NCBI GenBank assembly: GCA_946803715.1 | Contig: CAMPET010000234.1 | Span: 1 to 64,000, forward strand | Reading direction: 5' to 3' | Origin: Beroe ovata | Lineage: Eukaryota > Ctenophora > Nuda > Beroida > Beroidae | Length of the DNA: 64,000 nt | Shown here: piece by piece, positions 39,164 to 50,400 of the stretch | Numbering within the stretch: position 1 is the first letter of the stretch | How the letters are laid out: every line of letters starts with the position of its first letter | Notes under the pieces: model-generated | Told to the model about the DNA's origin: nothing | The model's input: the letters and a program-made list of their open reading frames with translations, nothing else | The model's database searches: none | Position numbers and translations under genes: made by a program

Positions 39164-40842
39164 TGGGCGCGAGTAAGATGGATGGAGTTATTTTGGTGGT
39201 GGCGGCTACAGACGGACAGATGCCGCAGACAAGAGAGCACCTCCTCCTCGCACAGCAGATAGGTATCGTCCCTTTGGTGGACGTGTACATCACCAAATAT
39301 CTTGCATCATGGGTGGAGGAGCATAGCAGTGCTTGTAACGTATTGATTGCCACATGTTATCAGGTATCAAGAACTTGGTGGTCTTTATCAACAAAGTCGA
39401 CCTTATGGATGACGAAGAGATGTTGGAGTTGGTTGATATGGAAATCAGGGAGCTCCTCGAGAAATACGGATTCGATGCCGATAACACCCCATTCATATTC
39501 GGATCAGCAATGTAAATCAGCATGAAATATGCATGAGTGTCATATGTTTAGCAGCTGTCCACTCTGCTCGGCATGCTAAAGTGCCCCGTGTAACTATTTG
39601 TGACATGCCTCAGTAGATGTGTAACTATTTGTAACGCGCCCTCTCTCCCTCTACCACTAGATGTGCCCTCAATGATACAAAGCCCGAACTGGGAGTGGAT
39701 GCTATAAAGAAGCTCATGGACACCGTGGACACGCACATCCCTGCACCTCAGCGAGACCTCACGTCGCCATTCCTTCTCTCGGCCGAGGGGTCGTTCCAGG
39801 TTGCACGTGGTGTGGTGTGCAGTGGTCGTATAGAACGGGGCGTGGTCAAGAAGGGTGACCCTTGTGAAGTTATTGGCAAGGGAAAACGCATCAAGAGCTC
39901 TGTTATCGGTGAGTGATCGGCTGCGCTTCGGCCTTAGCGATCTTGATATTGGAACATTTCGCGAGTTTTCAAGCCCAAAGTTTATCGTTAGGCTATTATC
40001 AAGATCGGGAATTCCAAACCAGGTGTTGAGACGTTTAACAAGACGCTTGAAGAGGGACAGGCCGGTGACGATGTGGGAATTTTGCTGAGGGGTGTAACGA
40101 GGGCCGACGTGAGAGGAGGCACTATTGTCTGTGCACCCGGGAGCATCGAGTCTATCAAAACATTCGAGGTTAGCTGTGTTAGTGGATGCCACACTTCACT
40201 TTCCTTCACTGAGAAGCTTCATACATGGTCACAGAGATTGGATATGACATGAATACTGAACACTCCTGTGTTCTCATTCCAAATCCAGTGAGACCCGTTA
40301 CACATTACTGAACTACGACTGACCTCTCGTTTCCCGTTGCCTTGGCAACAAAGTCGCCACTTTGCCGACACTAATATCAAATCCTATTATGCAAATGCAA
40401 TTAGAGAAAATTTCTTGTTCCATTTTAAAGTCACGAACTCACTCACAAGACTATAATTCAGGCACAGTGTTATTTCCTTACCAAAGATGAGGGAGGCAGG
40501 CACAAGCCATTTTTCAACAAGTTCGAACCTCTCGTCTACAGCAAAGGATACGCTACCAGCTTCTCTGTAAGTATATGCTTGAGAGCTGCCCGGATGAGTG
40601 AACGCCGCATTTTTTGAACCCTTGACCACGATCAACGTATCCCCCTCTCTCCACAGGTCCAGTTACCGAGTGGGATGGACATGGTGATGCCGGGAGACAA
40701 CGCCCTCATTGGGCTGAAGTCAGTGTCCGCAGCAGGTATCCCCATGGAGGTCGGACAACGGTTCACCATTAGAGAATCGGGTAAAACGATAGGAACTGGA
40801 CTTGTGACGAAGATTATTGAGAAGGCCGCGTTATCTTCTTAG
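35399..40842 (+). CDS. TUFM: Mitochondrial elongation factor Tu
   Basis: GTPase that delivers aminoacyl-tRNA to the mitochondrial ribosome. Ten coding exons: 35399-35429, 35578-35612, 35705-35726, 38733-38840, 38987-39262, 39364-39511, 39661-39908, 40023-40168, 40462-40566 and 40657-40842 (1305 nt, 434 aa). The first three micro-exons (31, 35 and 22 nt) encode a matrix presequence starting [20 protein letters not shown]. Their phase fits exon 4 exactly ([16 protein letters not shown]). GTPase motifs: [24 protein letters not shown] and GSA. Domains 2 and 3 match through EGGRHKPF and IGTGLVT. Intron 3 is 3.0 kb and houses an opposite-strand gene. The micro-exons are my inference, and the rest is certain. 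Confidence 0.93.
36521..36526 (-). terminator. Poly(A) signal of the acidic repeat protein gene
   Basis: On the - strand this reads AATAAA, about 120 bp downstream of the stop codon at 36645 and well inside the TUFM intron. That supports an independent transcript for the nested gene. Confidence 0.55.
36645..38201 (-). CDS. Secreted acidic His/Tyr-rich repeat protein, nested in a TUFM intron
   Basis: Single-exon 518-aa protein of no family I recognise. Layout: a signal peptide ([20 protein letters not shown]); an Asn/Lys-rich basic stretch (about 30-57); a Pro/Ser linker; two copies of [16 protein letters not shown]; a more ordinary helical domain with two Cys (about 155-235); four EHHHEGYD-like units; about a dozen EHEYEDE heptads; and looser acidic His/Tyr/Gly sequence. 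It ends with a tetrabasic site, NRKRR, followed by a 36-residue hydrophobic and basic peptide ([20 protein letters not shown]...). The composition suggests a secreted metal- or mineral-binding protein, possibly processed by a furin-like protease. A TATA-like box and a poly(A) signal flank it on its own strand. Function is unknown. Confidence 0.85.
   Translation of the reverse strand: MSRTLFILAFLITYLACSVDGRSIYPQNDNPNQANQNKKTRPKNNKNKNKNKNKGKWNNPIQPGRVEPVQPIKLEPEAASDDPAVLMAPQPLSSSSSSITYNMAVHDAMPSLETHDISEVEVAVHDAMPSLETHDISEVVVAVEDPPAAPTEECDHEKKEKGGADLNDLKEFMEVIKLADSLTENLGKGIICDTLKELMGIPSNFVSFLDQQKTEALKTLSEYGFDLVGLDEESEESVEFGELLEEYQEHHHEGYDEHHHEGYDEHHHEGYEEHHHEDYDEPDIEEEEHEYEDEEHEYEDEEHEYGYEEHEYEDEEHEYEDEEHEYENEEHEYEDEEHEYEDEEHEYGYEEHEYEDEEHEYEDKEHDYENDEHEYGYEDYEEPNYGDYKGDVYEELYETRYEDVYPEHHYGEMFPDHDHELPYEGGYPEHGHEQGDYAGHDHFERAEMLPSTEDQLADGGEEWQHDYQDYNGEEYHGNRKRRDLEQVNLREFGEKLKFFMNRRLFFKFIGVYCGLTSY
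37070..37460 (-). repeat. Coding tandem repeats (21-bp heptad and 24-bp octad units)
   Basis: The heptad part is built from a 21-bp unit (catgttcttcatcctcgtac on the + strand) and the octad part from a 24-bp unit (ccttcatgatgatgttcatc). Repeats are exact at DNA level, which implies recent expansion. Both other strand frames are also open, so antisense reading frames here are artefacts. Confidence 0.85.
38343..38350 (-). promoter_or_regulatory. TATA-like box of the nested acidic protein gene
   Basis: On the - strand it reads TATTTAAA, about 142 bp upstream of the ATG at 38201. If used, transcription would start near 38320. Inferred only from the motif and its position. Confidence 0.4.
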
Positions 40843-42024
40843 TAATAGTATTTGGAAGCTACTTTTTATATTTATGTGTAACTGTCACTGTCGCTCACTT
40901 AACCACAAGAGACAAATATAATATCCTTCGATATTTCGAGACCACTTTGCATCTTTATTGTTTATTCTCTCAGACAAACGTTTCCAGCAGCCAGATTTCA
41001 ATACTCAATATGGACGTTATCACGACGTCACGTGACTGGTGACGCGGTTATGTGGCGCGTGTTGGCAACACCGTGTTGCACTTGCCGGAGGTAGATACTA
41101 GATGTCATGTTATTTGTTGACAGGTTCGTGCGCGGTGCGCGCGCCTCCTTCGGATAGGGGCGCGCGCATGCACGTGTTATAGTTACTGTGACCACGATCA
41201 CGAAGCGAATCACACTTAAGTTACATTACATGCTACAGGCACAGTCACACTGCCACGGCCAGCATTGTCAGCTCAGATGTTACCTGACCTTGTCAGATTT
41301 TATCTGACCTCAGTTTCTCGCGCGCGGCGCGCGCGCCTTCATCGAAGGCCGAAACAGGCCTGTTTCGGCCTTCGATGAAGGCGCGCTCGCGCGAGAAACA
41401 GGTCAGGTAACATCTGACAAACATTCATGCTGATGCTGATTATTGCACTAGTATACACGGCATTGAAAATCTGGCACCTGCAAGACCGGATCGACGGCGC
41501 GACATGTTGATCTGGTTGAACCAGTGGTTCATCGAAATCATCAATTAAAAGTGTGAAGATTTGAAAGTAAAATTTCAAAACGGAATTCCAATTCCATCAT
41601 ATTCTAATTCATCATCAATTATCTTATCCGTATCGGTTGAATCCATTGACTGAGAATGGAAATCTTATAAGAAAATTATTTAAATCTGAGTAGAAAATAA
41701 TAAAAACAAAAATCAGAAATATAAGAGATTTTGAGTTTAAAGGTCAGTCTTTTCATTCGCTATTTAAAATTAAATCTTAACTCTATCTGACAGTTCAGTT
41801 TATCATACAATGTCTGTGAAATGATTCAAATTGCCCTTGCAGTTCAGTATTCACATATCATATTAACAGCACAATCACATGTTCGTACACACTGGACCGG
41901 GACGTGCCTAGTCCTACTATATAGGTGTGCATCAAAAATCACATCCCACGTATGTACTATGCATGATCGGTTTGGTTCCTCTGGTTCCCGACGTCAGGCG
42001 GATATATTACTATCCCTCGCTCGA
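40843..42024. other. Convergent spacer between TUFM and the MAP3K 3' end
   Basis: Holds both 3' UTRs and a long palindrome at 41273-41417. The remainder is AT-rich sequence (41560-41860) in which I see no gene. Confidence 0.5.
41273..41417. repeat. Long palindromic foldback element
   Basis: The outer arms tcagatgttacctgacc (41273-41289) and ggtcaggtaacatctga (41401-41417) enclose a perfect inverted repeat of 28 bp per side centred at 41358/41359 (aaacagg then cctgttt). Between the arms lie gtttctcgcgcg and its complement. The left side has about 20 extra bases. This is the largest copy of the GATGTTAYCTG family. Confidence 0.9.
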
Positions 42025-43933
42025 TCACGTTAAGTGCGACCCGTTGTTGAGATGGCCCCGCCCGGACTTCTGCAACCTGCCGATACACTCCCATAGCCTG
42101 CAACGGGGTCCTACCCTGAGAAGCAAGGAGGAGATGGTTACAATTTCGAGCGTGCTGCAAATACAATTCGAATACATATCGGGTTGATGATTTCAACCTG
42201 TCCCTCTACTCACTTTAAGCCAATGTCTCGCAGATCTTCCTTCGTGACATTTCTGTAGAAGTCCTCAAGTGTGAATTCTTCTCTGATAATCTAGCGAAAA
42301 AAGACGTATTACAAAGAAGGGAACAATAAATGATCATATGATTCATGAACTGTCCATGTCACTAATTTGACAAATGAAGTGTCACCATGACGACCAATGA
42401 CTCCGTTTTCCCACCTTTCTGATGGTGTCATCGTGAAATTGGTGGTGTCTCAGCCACGCCACCAACTCCTGATCCTTGTACCGTTCCACATCTTCATCCC
42501 CAGTGGGGGAGGGGAAGGGCCGTTTCCCGTTCACATTCCTCAGTCCCGTGTTCAGAGCTTGGTACATGTCTGTCTGGGAGGAGATGAACGATCGCAAGAA
42601 ATCCTCGTGCTGTTCGGCCAACTTCCTGCAGAGGAGGTGTCAATAATTGTCAATAATTGCTGTGTCAATATCGTTATTGTGTCAATAATTGTTTAACTTT
42701 TAGGGTCTTGGAACACTGACAGTAAACATTGAACAGTATAATAGGAAGGTAGGGGTCTCTCAAAAGAGGGTGGTAAACATCAACCAATAAAGAGAGATTT
42801 TAGCAGACAGGGGAGGGGTGGGATGTGGAAGGTGGGGGGATGTACAACAAACCTGAAGAATTCATCCTGCATTTCCGCTAGTCGTCGCAAGTTGACCTGG
42901 TTATCCTCGCTGGCACAAGTCGGACTCTGCCGCAGGATGGAATCACTAGGAGTCTCTGTGTCCATGGATGTTAACCGGGACAACTCTGAAATGAGGTGGT
43001 AGTAGTAATGTGGTACTTGAAATGGTAGCTAGATATTCTGTGGTTATGATTGGTTACATGATGTATTGTGACATCTGTTTTCTGCAGTATCCATGTTACG
43101 ACACACGTAGTTGGTGTCAGTGTTTTTGTTGAGCACAGATGTGCGTGCTGGAAGCGAGATCACCCAAATAAGGTTTGACAGGGTGCCTGCAACTTATATG
43201 AGGTTCAGGGCGCAGGCGCGTCACTTCAACTTACCACCCGAATTGTTATTCGCAAAAACATTTGACATTGGGAAAAAAAGTTCACAAAACAATAGACGTG
43301 GCACGCATCTGTAGGTAGTGTGATCTGATCATTACTAACGCAGTGGATCGGCTGACATTATCCTCATTTTGTACATGAGGTCGTTACGGTAACTCCTGGT
43401 CCTCCTCCTCTCATGTAACCTGCTCCCCTGGTTCCCCTGGTACCGGTTACCATGGTAACCCACGTGATCTCCCCACGAGTCTGCAGAGCCGGGCGAATCG
43501 CGGAAGTAGAGGTTCGGCGAGCACGGTGATCGGAGAACCCGGTACGGGATCATCATTTCGGAGGGGGAGATGAGACCGCATTTCCGGGGCACACCGTGAG
43601 GAATAAGCAGCTCTCGTGGTCTAATGGCCATTTCTACCGCGGGTACGGCCTACGTAAACAAGTCAAGTACACGTATGGGATTGAGAGACTGCACAAAGTT
43701 ATTATCGAGTAACACTCGCAGTTATAGTCGATATATTCCATAGATATAGTCGTCTTTAAACGTTGCCAAAATTCAATTTACACGCGTTTCGTGATTATCA
43801 AAATCGCAGTTTATGCAGTAAAAGGGAATAGATTTGTCGCAAACCGTCCCTGGTAGTGGACAAAGCCATCAAACAGCTATAGTACCATGAAGACAAAAAG
43901 ATGTACATATACTACTCGAACTTCCTTCACAAT

Positions 43934-43971
<38 letters not shown>

Positions 43972-44036
43972 NNNNNNNNNNNNNNNNNNNNNNNAACACA
44001 CACACACACACAAACATACACCCATAGACACACACA

Positions 44037-44070
<34 letters not shown>

Positions 44071-44378
44071 AACACACACACATCACACGCAAACACAGTC
44101 GCAAACACACACAGGTCACAGGCATACACGGGCACAGACACAAACACAGACACAGGAACAGTCACACACCCGCAGACACAGACATACAGTCACACACAGA
44201 AACACACCCGCACACAGACGTCAGACACACGGGCAGTTTCAATTTGACAGAGTCCAAAAGCAGTACGGACATCTGAATATAACAAATTAAATCTGACCAC
44301 ACACAACAGTGGGGGAAGGAAAGCAGAGAGAGAGAGTTATGAATCTGGTCGTGTACTCAGTAGATCTATAACGGAGGG

Positions 44379-44425
<47 letters not shown>

Positions 44426-47400
44426 CACTCAGCTTTTAATACAGCTCAAAGCAATGCAGTACATCCGATTAGGCTCTATATGTGCAACTCGCGTTGAACC
44501 GCACGGAGAGCTGTTCATAAAATCGATTTCTCTCTCAGTTACACACAAGGGTGAATAAAAGTTTAAATCTTTGACGTTGGCGGAGTTTCCAAGGCGTCGT
44601 AAAACTCATCGAGTGAGTAACAAAGAACTGAAGAATTAGAAAGGCGCGTAGAGCTAGAAATACTAATAGAGAGTTGATCGCGAATGATAAAATCGTTCTG
44701 AATCGCAGCGGCGATTCTATCACTCTTCCACTACTAAACTATCAATTCTGACTGAGATCACACACACACACAGACACACACGCTCACTAACAAAAAGATA
44801 CACACACATACATACAGTTACACACAGACAGACAGACAGACAGACTTGCACACCCACATAGACGCAAGTGGTAAACAACTATAATATGAAACAAAACACA
44901 ACAAAAGAAAGAGGACTGAGAGAAAGGAAGAGAGTCGTGCGCGCGCAAATCGCCCTGATGGCCTGATGTTATGCCCGGGGAAATTCCCGCGCGCACTAGG
45001 TACCCCCACAATGAAACGCGGGCGATAAGCCCGTGTCACAGACCGGGATCATGTTACATGAGATAAATTATTATGTTTTTCAAATAATGATAATTCCTAT
45101 GTGTGACTCTAATCAACGGTGGGAGGGTCACGGGTCCGTGAATTATGGGAACACTCGTGGAGACAGGTGGTTTTTGGATATCTCATCATGCAATGTCAAT
45201 CTCAGTGAATCAGGATAAAATAGTGATTGGAGAGGGAAATATATTTCATTTTTGAAGGAAAAAGAAGAAAGTTGCATACTTCTCTCACCAGGCTGCAGTG
45301 CTTCTCGCACTGACCATACTGCTTTCTTTACCATGGGCTGAATAACAAGCATCCAATGTGGCTCCTCGCTATGCTCCTTTATAATTCCCAACACCTGAGC
45401 ACACACATACCAATCATGTTATTATAGGGGGGATAAGATATGTGTGTCCAGACAGACATCATGAACTGCTAGTCATGTCTGTAGGGACTCATGTCTGTAG
45501 GGACCCTAAAGACATGTCGATTGTAGACATACAAGTGGATTGTTGACTGACAAGGTGTAACTTACCGCATCAGGAAACGCTTCAACAGCTACTTGAACTT
45601 GCTCCAGACTATTCTTCGTGCTGGTTGCGATATTGGAAATTGTGTGTTTCGTCTGGATATCCCCCTCTGATGTTACGAACTGGGACAATAGTTACATGTG
45701 CAGTTGTCATGGTAACAATGTTCAGGATGGTAACAATGTGGTTACCATGGTTACTATGTACTGAGTGTGATAGTAATTATAGTTGTAGCGGGTTACAGGG
45801 TAGAAAGTGTGAAGAAGCTGTTGCTCGGTCCCAAACCTGTATGATAAACTCTAGGAGTTTGGATAGTAGTTCCTCTGTTACCGACCAAACACTAGATCTA
45901 GATGTTTCCTGGAGGTGTCTCAACCACGTCTGGCATATCTGCGAGACAAAGAGAAGTGGAGAATGAGGTGTAAGTCAGTGGTGTCAGGGGACCGGTGTCA
46001 GCGGAGACAGTGGGTTTGGGAACCAAATAGTGAAAGATAGAAACACTGTCATTTTCACCTAACAATGGAAGCTCCCGTACTGACCAGTATTTTGTTGCTA
46101 TTGAAAATGTTGAGGAGTTTTTCCTTTCCCTTGGTGTGTCGGAGTAGTGGGTCAAGTGAACCTGACCCGTCAGCTGGACTCACTATGATGCCAGGACTGA
46201 AATAGGGGGGGTGGGGTTATTTTAGATGTGGGCGTGGCTTTTCACGGTATTACCTAGAAACGAACTCTAGCATTGCCACAAATACACACAGACAGATAGA
46301 CAGAGACCGAAACAAACACACAGACACACACATACAAACACACACACGAACACAGGAGCAGATAACTTAGTAATAAATTTAGTAATTTGAACTCTCCATT
46401 TAACTTGCGAAATTTTAATTTTCCGCATCACGATCCGCTATTAAACAGATCTCATCAGTTTTGTCATCCCAATCGATTGTAACAATGACCAGCTGCATCA
46501 CCGTATGCGATTGTAATGCACCGTGCATGTAAAAGTCAAGCATGGCGTACACGACCCTATACATACACTCTCAATCAGTCTCAGCATTTTCTAGTACACA
46601 CTGATGACTGAGTTGCTTTTTGTCACATATGTATTGCTTTTTGTCGATCAACCGAGTTGCATTTGTCAGTGTCACACAGGATAGACAATCAGCGAAGATC
46701 GAATTCGTTGCAGATTCGTAACTTCTTTTTATGCTTGTCTACTCAATTCTCGGTATGACTACAATTTTCATAAGCACTATAACCATTGCAGAAATGTCAG
46801 TGAGAAACAACTATAACAAGCGACTATAGGTAGTGTCTCTCTTGCTGGGTATAATGATAGCTAGTTCAAGTAGCGATGCACTCGGAACCCAGCTTCTCAA
46901 CCAATTCTCATGTGCTGTGTGCAAGTCACAACTCAAGAAGGTACACGTCACGATCACTATATCACCCGTGAAATTTGGGAGTAAAAAGTGATACTTTATA
47001 CGTCTCTCTCTATAACACCAATTCCCGTGAGTATAATCTCATATTTTGAACCGAGCAACTATAATTTCCCCAGCCCCGGGCGTTACCCTGTCTTCACTCT
47101 TTCTGTGAGGAATGCCTCCGAAAAATGTGCGGAGAGGAAGTCTTCGTGGAGTCACTAACATGTCCAACATGTAAACAGGTTAGTCCCTTACACATGTCAC
47201 ACTCACAGTGTAAACAGGTTAGTCCCTAACACCTGCTGTCANCACACACACACACACACACACACACAAGAGCAGATAACTAATTTAGTAATTTGAATTT
47301 TCCATTTAACTTGCGAAATTTTAATTTTCCGCATCACCATCCGCTATTAAACAGATCTCATCAGCTTTGTCATCACAATCGATTGTAACAATGACCAGCT

Positions 47401-50400
47401 GCATCACCGTATGCGATTATAATGCACCGTGCATGTAAAAGTCAAGCATGGCGTACACGACTCTATACATACACTCTCAATCAGTCTCAGCATTTTCTAG
47501 TACACACTGATGGCTGAGTTGTTTTTTGTCACATATGTTTTGCTTTTTTGTCGATCAATCGAGTTGCATTTGTAATGGTCACTTAGGATCGAGATTAGAA
47601 TTCGTTGCAGAGTCGTAACTTCTTTTTATGCTTGTCTACTCAATTCTCGGTATGACTACAATTTCATAAACACTATAACCATTGCAGAAATGTCAGTGAG
47701 AAACAACTATAACAAGCGACTGTAGGTAGTGTCTCTCTTGCTGGGTATAATGATAGCTAGTTCAAGTAGCGATGCTCTCGGTACCCAGCTCCTCAACCAA
47801 TTCTCATGTGCTGTGTGCAAGTCACAACTCAAGAAGGTACACGTCATGATCACTATAATCACCCGTGAAATTTGCGGATTAAAAGTGATACTTTATACGT
47901 CTCTCTCTATTACACCAATTCCCGTGAGTATAATCTCATATTTTGAACCGAGCAACTATAACTTCCCAGCCCCGGGCGTTGCCCTGTCTTCACTCTTTCT
48001 GTGAGGAATGCCTCCGCAAGATGTGCGGAGAGGAAGTCTTTGTGGAGTCACTAACATGTCCAACATGTAAACAGGTTAGTCCCTAACACCTGCCACAGCG
48101 TAAACATGCTAGTCCCTAACACCTGCTGTCACAGTGTAAACAGGTTAGTCCCTAACACCTGTCACAGTGTAAACAGGTTAGTCCCTAACACGCTTGTTAT
48201 TAAGTTCATCCCTCGCCTATGATCTCTGATAAGATGATGTACAAGTTGTTTGAAGTTGCAGTGAATTTCTGTCATGATGCATTGCTGCAACTGGGAGTAG
48301 CACTTGACCACCCACTCAGTTTATCAGCACGTCAAACATTCTCCTTTCGATACTGGTATAATCATTCGCATAATATAGAGATGCCCATCAAAAATATCAA
48401 GAAGACGTCAGAAATAAATGAAAGTGACGAATTGCGTGGGGACCAAACTTTGGGGACACATAAACACACACGAAGACACACACCTATGACACCGAATATA
48501 AATCAATCTTGTAGCGATTATTTGCGTGTTATCATCGCCACCATGTTGAAACAATACGTCATACTATTATAACACCGAGTTATTCCGAGACCAGAAATCA
48601 AACCCATTACACTCCAGGAGGGAATGTAGAAAGTCGACAAGCACGTCCCAAAACCCATCCATCCACCCCACCCTCCACTCACGCAATTACACCTCTTCCC
48701 CCCAACTCAATACACCCCCAACTCGACACACCACTCGGTACCCCATTCTACCGCCGGCCGCCTACCTCACACCCCACTTCCTCCCAGAGAGTTGGTGTTC
48801 CGGGGGGAAACATATGCAACTTCCCGCTGGATTTCCTTGCTGACCGGTTCGTATCGGTCGTCATGGAGATGTGTCCGGATGCGGCTAGCTCACGTGACAG
48901 AGAAAAGGAGAAGAACTACGAGATGTGCTACGGACATGACAAGATCAAGGACATGTTCTGTCACTCGTGCAGTCAAGTGTCAGTTTATATATAGTAGACA
49001 CTAGACAGGGTTTGTGTGTGTCATTATGACAATGTTACACTTGTGACATGACATATCTTGCCCAGGTTTTGCACAGAGTGCAGTGGTGATCATGTGGATC
49101 ATGCGGTCGGATCGCTCCAAGATGCCGCTCTCTCAGCAGTGCAGAATATGACAAGCCTAACAAACTCGGCGAGGGATCGGATGCCTGTCATACAGGTAAA
49201 GCCATGGTAACAGTGATGCCATGGTAACAGTGATGCCATGGTAACAGTGCTGCCGTGGTAACTGTGTTAAGATTGAGGCAGCAACAAACACGAGCAAATC
49301 TGTGACACAACACAATTGGAGTGGTGAGACTTGGCCCACCATACTATGAAAATTAAATTTTACAATGAAATGCCCAGGAGGAGATAGAGGATATCAGAGA
49401 GACTATTGAGGATGTGGACATTCAACACCAGGAAGCTATCGATAAGGTACTGACTACTGAGATAGTTACATATTTCTGAGATGGGTGAGACCCCGGTGAG
49501 ATATAAAGGTACTCACATTATCATGACACGGCAGCTTGCGTGGCGCATTTCCCAGTTATTCATATCACGCTCAGCTACAGCAGCAAAACTATTTACAAAT
49601 GTGTGTATAGTAAACCACCAGCAGCAAATTTATATCTAGACAAGTTCCAGTTAGCTCTCTCTAAATACCTCTCTAAATCATTGTACATGGCGTGTAGTTG
49701 CTTTCGCTACATGGTTAGAGCTTGGATCACACATGGTCTTCTGATATTCACTGAGAAATCATACCTTGTCTAGTAGAAATCACGAGACAGGCATGAGAGC
49801 TTGCATGATACTACATTCTGAAGTTGGAATATGCTCATGTTTTGTATAATCAGGAAAATCTCATGTTCATTGAAATTCCCTCCATTTTTCAGCTGAACAG
49901 TACCTTTGACCAGCTGCTCCAAGCTGTGAAGATGCGGAAAGCAGACTTGCTGGAGGAACTGACTGATCTCCACTACGATCGAGTCAGCGTTCTCAAAATG
50001 AAGAGGAATGAGTTGTGTGCAACCATCAAGAAGAGTCTCGAACTGTCTCAAACTGTCTCAGAGGTTTGAAAGACGCGTCTTTTTCTGATCGATACCCTAC
50101 CGTACTTGTAAGATTATTGATTCAAGCAAGATTCCTGAACTTTACTGAATCGAACTCTGAACCTCATGAATCTCCCTCTCCGTAACCTCCTCCTCCTCAG
50201 GCGCTAGAAGGTGACACAGACACAGACCTAGTGTATAAGGAGGAAGGACTATGTGAAGCGCTGTATAAGCTGTGTAACAAATCATTCGCTCACAAGGTAA
50301 AACACCTTCCATAATAATCTGTGTGATATCTTCTTCCCTAATCTATGTGATATTTCGAGACTTTATATGGTCATTGGTTAACTAAGTATTTGCGTTTCGC

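Noticed and set aside
39548-40192. 214-codon frame antisense to TUFM
   Set aside because: It spans TUFM exons and introns, and its sequence is the shadow of conserved EF-Tu codons.
43869-44290. Thr/His- or Cys/Val-repeat proteins near 44 kb (and similar at 53.3, 53.6 and 60.3 kb)
   Set aside because: Translations of CA/GT microsatellites.
46854-47178. A second, separate TRIM gene
   Set aside because: Only the RING exons are duplicated, beside an unknown base, and the downstream exons exist once.
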